The notes under the pieces are model-generated. The model saw only the letters and a program-made list of their open reading frames with translations, did no database searches and was not told the DNA's origin. Shown in pieces: positions 61,304-64,000 of a stretch of DNA of 64,000 nt (the stretch's first letter is position 1; each line of letters begins with the position of its first letter). The stretch is from Nocardiopsis coralli. GTDB lineage: Bacteria; Actinomycetota; Actinomycetes; Streptosporangiales; Streptosporangiaceae. Position numbers and translations under genes: made by a program. The stretch lies in contig NZ_JADBGI010000006.1 in assembly GCF_014892575.1 (NCBI RefSeq), forward strand, positions 1-64,000, read 5' to 3'.

Positions 61304-63370
61304 TCAGCGGGATCCGGTGTGCTCGGTGTCGTCCGCGCGAGCGGCGTCATCGGCCGCCTCGGCGCCGTCGAGCTGCCCGGTGTGCTCGCGCAGCAGTTCC
61401 TCGGTCTCCTGCTCGGCCCCGGCGGCGGACTCGGCGAACTCGGGGGTGTCGAAGACCTCCCCGGCCAGCGGGTCCTGGATCGCGTCCTCCTCGCTCCAGT
61501 CGAGCGCGCCGGTGTCGGGGTCGACCGTGGTCTCCTGCGGGGCGACGTCGTGCACGGCGAGGACCGTGCCGCCGTTCTCGGGGGCGTTCGCCACGACCCC
61601 GCTTCCCACGGCGGGGTCGAGCCCGGCCAGTGTCGCCGAGGCGGAACTGAACCCGCCCTGGTGGCGACTGCCGCTGTTCTGCACCCGCAACAGGTCGCGC
61701 AGGTTCTCCCCGAGTTCCTGCTGGTCACCGGCCTGTTCCTTCGCGGTGGAGACCAACGCGGAAGTGGTCGCCTGCGGACGGATGCGCACGTAACGCGGCA
61801 TGACGGCGATCTCGTAGCGCAGCATCCGGACCAGAGCCACGGTGGCCACCACGTAGATGACCGACAGCGGCGCTGCACCGGCGAGGGAGCTGACCTGGAG
61901 CACGGTCAGGGCGGCCTCACCACCCGCGAGCAGCAGGAGTGCCCCGGACACACCGACGAGCGCGGCCCAGAACAGGCGGGTCACCCGGGGTGTCTCGGTG
62001 CGTCCGCCGTGGCAGAGCACGTCCACGACGAGCGAGCAGGTGTCGGCCGAGGTCACGAAGAAGAGGCCGATGACCACGATCGCGATCATCGACAGTACCG
62101 CGACGAACCCGGGCCCGATCGGCAGGTTCTCGAAGAGGGTGAACAGCGAGGTGTCGGTGTCGACGACGCCGCCCTCGCCGATCATGCCGCCCTGGGTGAT
62201 CTGGTAGTGGATCCCGGTGCTGCCGAAGACCGTGAACCACACGATCGCGACGACGGTCGGGGCGAGGATGACGCCGAGAATGAACTCGCGCACGGTACGT
62301 CCGCGGGAGATGCGGGCGATGAACATCCCGACGAACGGCGCCCAGCTCAGGAACCAGCTCTGCGTGAAGAGGGTCCAGCCGAGCGTCCAGCCGTCATCGG
62401 CGCCGGCACCGGTGACGAACATGAGTTCCGGCAGCGCCTGCACGTACTCACCGGTGTTCTGCACGAGCGACTGGAACAGGAACACGGTCGGGCCGAGCAG
62501 GAGCACGGCCAGCGCCAGGAGCGCGGCCAGGCCCATGTTGGCGTGGGAGAGCCAGCGCAGCCCCTTGTACAGCCCGCTGATGACCGAGATGGTCGCGACC
62601 GCAGTGATGATCACGACCAACCCGACGAGCAGGGTGTCGGAGGGCTCGAACCAGCCCAGATGCGCCAGCCCGGCCTGGATCTGGAGCACGCCCTGCCCCA
62701 AGGAGGTCGCCACACCGAACATGGTGCCGACCACCGCGAAGACGTCGATGGCGTGGCCGAGCCAGGACTCGATGAGCTTGCGGCCGAAGACCGGTTCGAG
62801 CAGCCAGCGCACCGACAGCGGGCGTCCCCGGCGGAAGGTCATGTAGGCCAGGCCGAGGCCGACGACCACGTAGATGCCCCACGCGTGCAGGCCCCAGTGG
62901 AAAATGGCCTGGCCGATGGCGGCGCGTCCGGCCTCCTCGCTCCCGGGTTCCATGCCCAGCACCTCGGGCGGGGCGACCATGTGGTTGAGCGGTTCGGCCA
63001 CGCCCCAGAAGACGAGGCCGATGCCCATCCCGGCCGCGAAGAGCATGACGAACCAGGTGAACAGCGAGAACTCGGGCTTTTCGTCGTCGCGTCCCAATCT
63101 GACGTTTCCCGCCTTGGACAGCGCGGCCCAGAAGGAGAAGACGAGAAAAACCGTGACAGCGAGGACGTACCACCAGCCGAGGGTTTCTCCGATGCCGTCG
63201 CGGATACCGCTGAAGGCGGCCTCGGCGTCGTCGCCGTACTCGGCCCCGTACCAGGTGGCCAGTGCGAGCGCTCCGACGACGATGAGGACGGCCGGGACGA
63301 AGACCGGCTTCGAGAGACCTTGCCAGACCGAGGGTCTCTTCCCGTCGTTCTGCTGGAGAACGGATGACAC
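61304..63370 (-). CDS. BCCT-family transporter with long acidic C-terminal tail
   Basis: A 688-aa transporter. The core has GMGIGLVFWGVAEPLNHM, FHWGLHAWGIYVVVGLGLAY and SWAPFVGMFIARISRGRTVREF. After the last helix about 165 hydrophilic residues follow, first basic (MPRYVRIRPQ), then rich in Asp/Glu. In BetP and OpuD-like carriers cytosolic tails sense osmotic state, so this is more likely an osmoprotectant carrier than the catabolic importer. GTG 63370 was chosen because GAGGAAAC precedes it; a longer frame opens at 63409. No cluster operator is upstream. It converges on iclR. Confidence 0.9.
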   Translation of the reverse strand: MSSVLQQNDGKRPSVWQGLSKPVFVPAVLIVVGALALATWYGAEYGDDAEAAFSGIRDGIGETLGWWYVLAVTVFLVFSFWAALSKAGNVRLGRDDEKPEFSLFTWFVMLFAAGMGIGLVFWGVAEPLNHMVAPPEVLGMEPGSEEAGRAAIGQAIFHWGLHAWGIYVVVGLGLAYMTFRRGRPLSVRWLLEPVFGRKLIESWLGHAIDVFAVVGTMFGVATSLGQGVLQIQAGLAHLGWFEPSDTLLVGLVVIITAVATISVISGLYKGLRWLSHANMGLAALLALAVLLLGPTVFLFQSLVQNTGEYVQALPELMFVTGAGADDGWTLGWTLFTQSWFLSWAPFVGMFIARISRGRTVREFILGVILAPTVVAIVWFTVFGSTGIHYQITQGGMIGEGGVVDTDTSLFTLFENLPIGPGFVAVLSMIAIVVIGLFFVTSADTCSLVVDVLCHGGRTETPRVTRLFWAALVGVSGALLLLAGGEAALTVLQVSSLAGAAPLSVIYVVATVALVRMLRYEIAVMPRYVRIRPQATTSALVSTAKEQAGDQQELGENLRDLLRVQNSGSRHQGGFSSASATLAGLDPAVGSGVVANAPENGGTVLAVHDVAPQETTVDPDTGALDWSEEDAIQDPLAGEVFDTPEFAESAAGAEQETEELLREHTGQLDGAEAADDAARADDTEHTGSR

Positions 63371-63479
63371 GTGCGTTTCCTCTTCTTTCGGATCGTGCGG
63401 ACACCGCAACGGTGCGGTGGTGCTCCGGCCCGCGTGCGGTGCGGTGCCGGGCGTGCGTCACGGCGGTGTCCATGGCGTG

Positions 63480-63511
63480 GGCCGCATCCCCCGCTGCGGG
63501 GGTGTGCGGCC
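63480..63511. terminator. Terminator between MFS and BCCT genes
   Basis: GGCCGCA (63480-63486) pairs with TGCGGCC (63505-63511), and inside CCCCCG (63488-63493) with CGGGGG (63497-63502). It lies after the MFS stop, upstream of the BCCT start. Confidence 0.75.
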
Positions 63512-63565
63512 GTGGTGCGAGGCTTCGGGCGCCGCGGGCTCTTTGTGCTGTCGGCTGTGGTCCCC

Positions 63566-64000
63566 TCAGCCGGTCGCGCTGGGCTCGGGGTGCGCGGAGA
63601 ACACGGCCTGCGAGGCGAGCGGGACCGCCAGGATCGTGACCACCGCGGCGATCACGGTCGCCGTGGTCAGGGGCACAGCGAAGGTGAGCAGGCCGACCAG
63701 GACCGGTGGAACGCCCGCGCCCGCGTAGAAGGCGATGTAGAGCGCGCCCGAGATCCCCCCGCGCTGCGCCGGCGGCACGGCGCTCTCCACCGCCGCGGAC
63801 GCTCCCCCGTACGCGAGCCCGTGGCCGATCCCCGCGACGACCGCAGCCACGGCGGTGAGGAAGGCGGCGCCTCCGAAGGAGAGGGCCAGCAGGACCAGGC
63901 TGAGCAGGAGCGCCGCGAGCCCGGCCAGCTGCGCGTTGCGCACGCCCAGCGCGGGCACGGCCGGTTGCACGAACAGGGAGAACAGCAGGACCGTCCCGAG
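63566..64000 (-). CDS. MFS transporter, 3' part (gene runs off the window)
   Basis: The last 144 codons of a major facilitator protein; the start lies beyond base 64000. At least four hydrophobic helices are seen, with the loop VESAVPPAQRGGISGALYIAFY that resembles the cytoplasmic loop and helix start of drug:H+ antiporters. The frame is open to the window edge, so an ATG or GTG inside it need not be the start. The substrate is unknown. Confidence 0.8.
   Translation of the reverse strand, partial: LGTVLLFSLFVQPAVPALGVRNAQLAGLAALLLSLVLLALSFGGAAFLTAVAAVVAGIGHGLAYGGASAAVESAVPPAQRGGISGALYIAFYAGAGVPPVLVGLLTFAVPLTTATVIAAVVTILAVPLASQAVFSAHPEPSATG

Overview
The window is very GC-rich chromosomal DNA with GTG and TTG starts, GTGA/ATGA-coupled genes, an MbtH-assisted NRPS, P450/3Fe-4S ferredoxin pairs and many TetR regulators. 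This points to a filamentous actinobacterium, most likely Nocardiopsis or a relative. The genus is an inference from gene content, not from a marker gene.

Layout. 1-775: non-coding, with an exact 33-nt tandem repeat. 776-2358: lantibiotic-immunity-type ABC permease and ATPase. 2442-4701: ferredoxin and P450 divergent from a TetR gene, with a 14-bp palindrome between. 4777-5686: small membrane protein and a second TetR. 5793-13279: type I-E CRISPR effector operon (cas3, cse1, cse2, cas7, cas5, cas6e) with no cas1/cas2 and no array, closed by a strong bidirectional terminator. 13334-18697: secreted penicillin-acylase-type amidohydrolase, quinone-type oxidoreductase, DUF1918 protein, and a TetR/SDR divergon with a promoter predicted to give a leaderless SDR mRNA. 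18904-31621: small secreted protein, trimodular NRPS (C-A-T x3, TE), MbtH protein and a DrrAB-type exporter, tightly coupled. 31608-33842: ECF sigma factor, transmembrane zinc-type anti-sigma factor and ABC ATPase. 33983-41178: VOC protein, YjbR/MmcQ protein, ABC-F resistance ATPase with an attenuator-like leader, arylamine N-acetyltransferase, secreted beta-lactamase-family hydrolase and a methyltransferase.

41217-61188 is a catabolic gene cluster invaded by a transposon. Three transcription units carry the same operator, close to GTTCA-N5-TGAAC, next to a recognisable promoter: flavin monooxygenase/flavin reductase/SnoaL/hydratase/two SDRs; a BCCT transporter; and amine oxidase/aldehyde dehydrogenase. 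An IclR regulator follows and is the likely ligand of these sites. The cluster looks built to import and oxidise an amine- or betaine-like compound. The substrate is unknown.

A complete 9,228-bp Tn3-family transposon (42824-52051; 54-bp inverted repeats differing at two positions; 5-bp target duplication GAATT) has split the 261-codon hydratase gene. It carries tnpA and a tyrosine recombinase whose 5' region has a four-motif site resembling the TnpI/IRS system of Tn4430. Its passengers form a cadmium/lead-type module: ArsR/CmtR repressor, P1B ATPase, LspA, CadD, two predicted methyltransferases and a 44-aa Cys-Cys tail-anchored peptide. The window ends with a second BCCT transporter and a partial MFS gene.

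The observations most worth following are the precisely dated insertion into an IclR-type regulon, the unusual metal-resistance passenger set with its TnpI-like site, the ABC-F leader, and the starter-C trimodular NRPS whose A2 and A3 pockets share a 69-nt identical tract.
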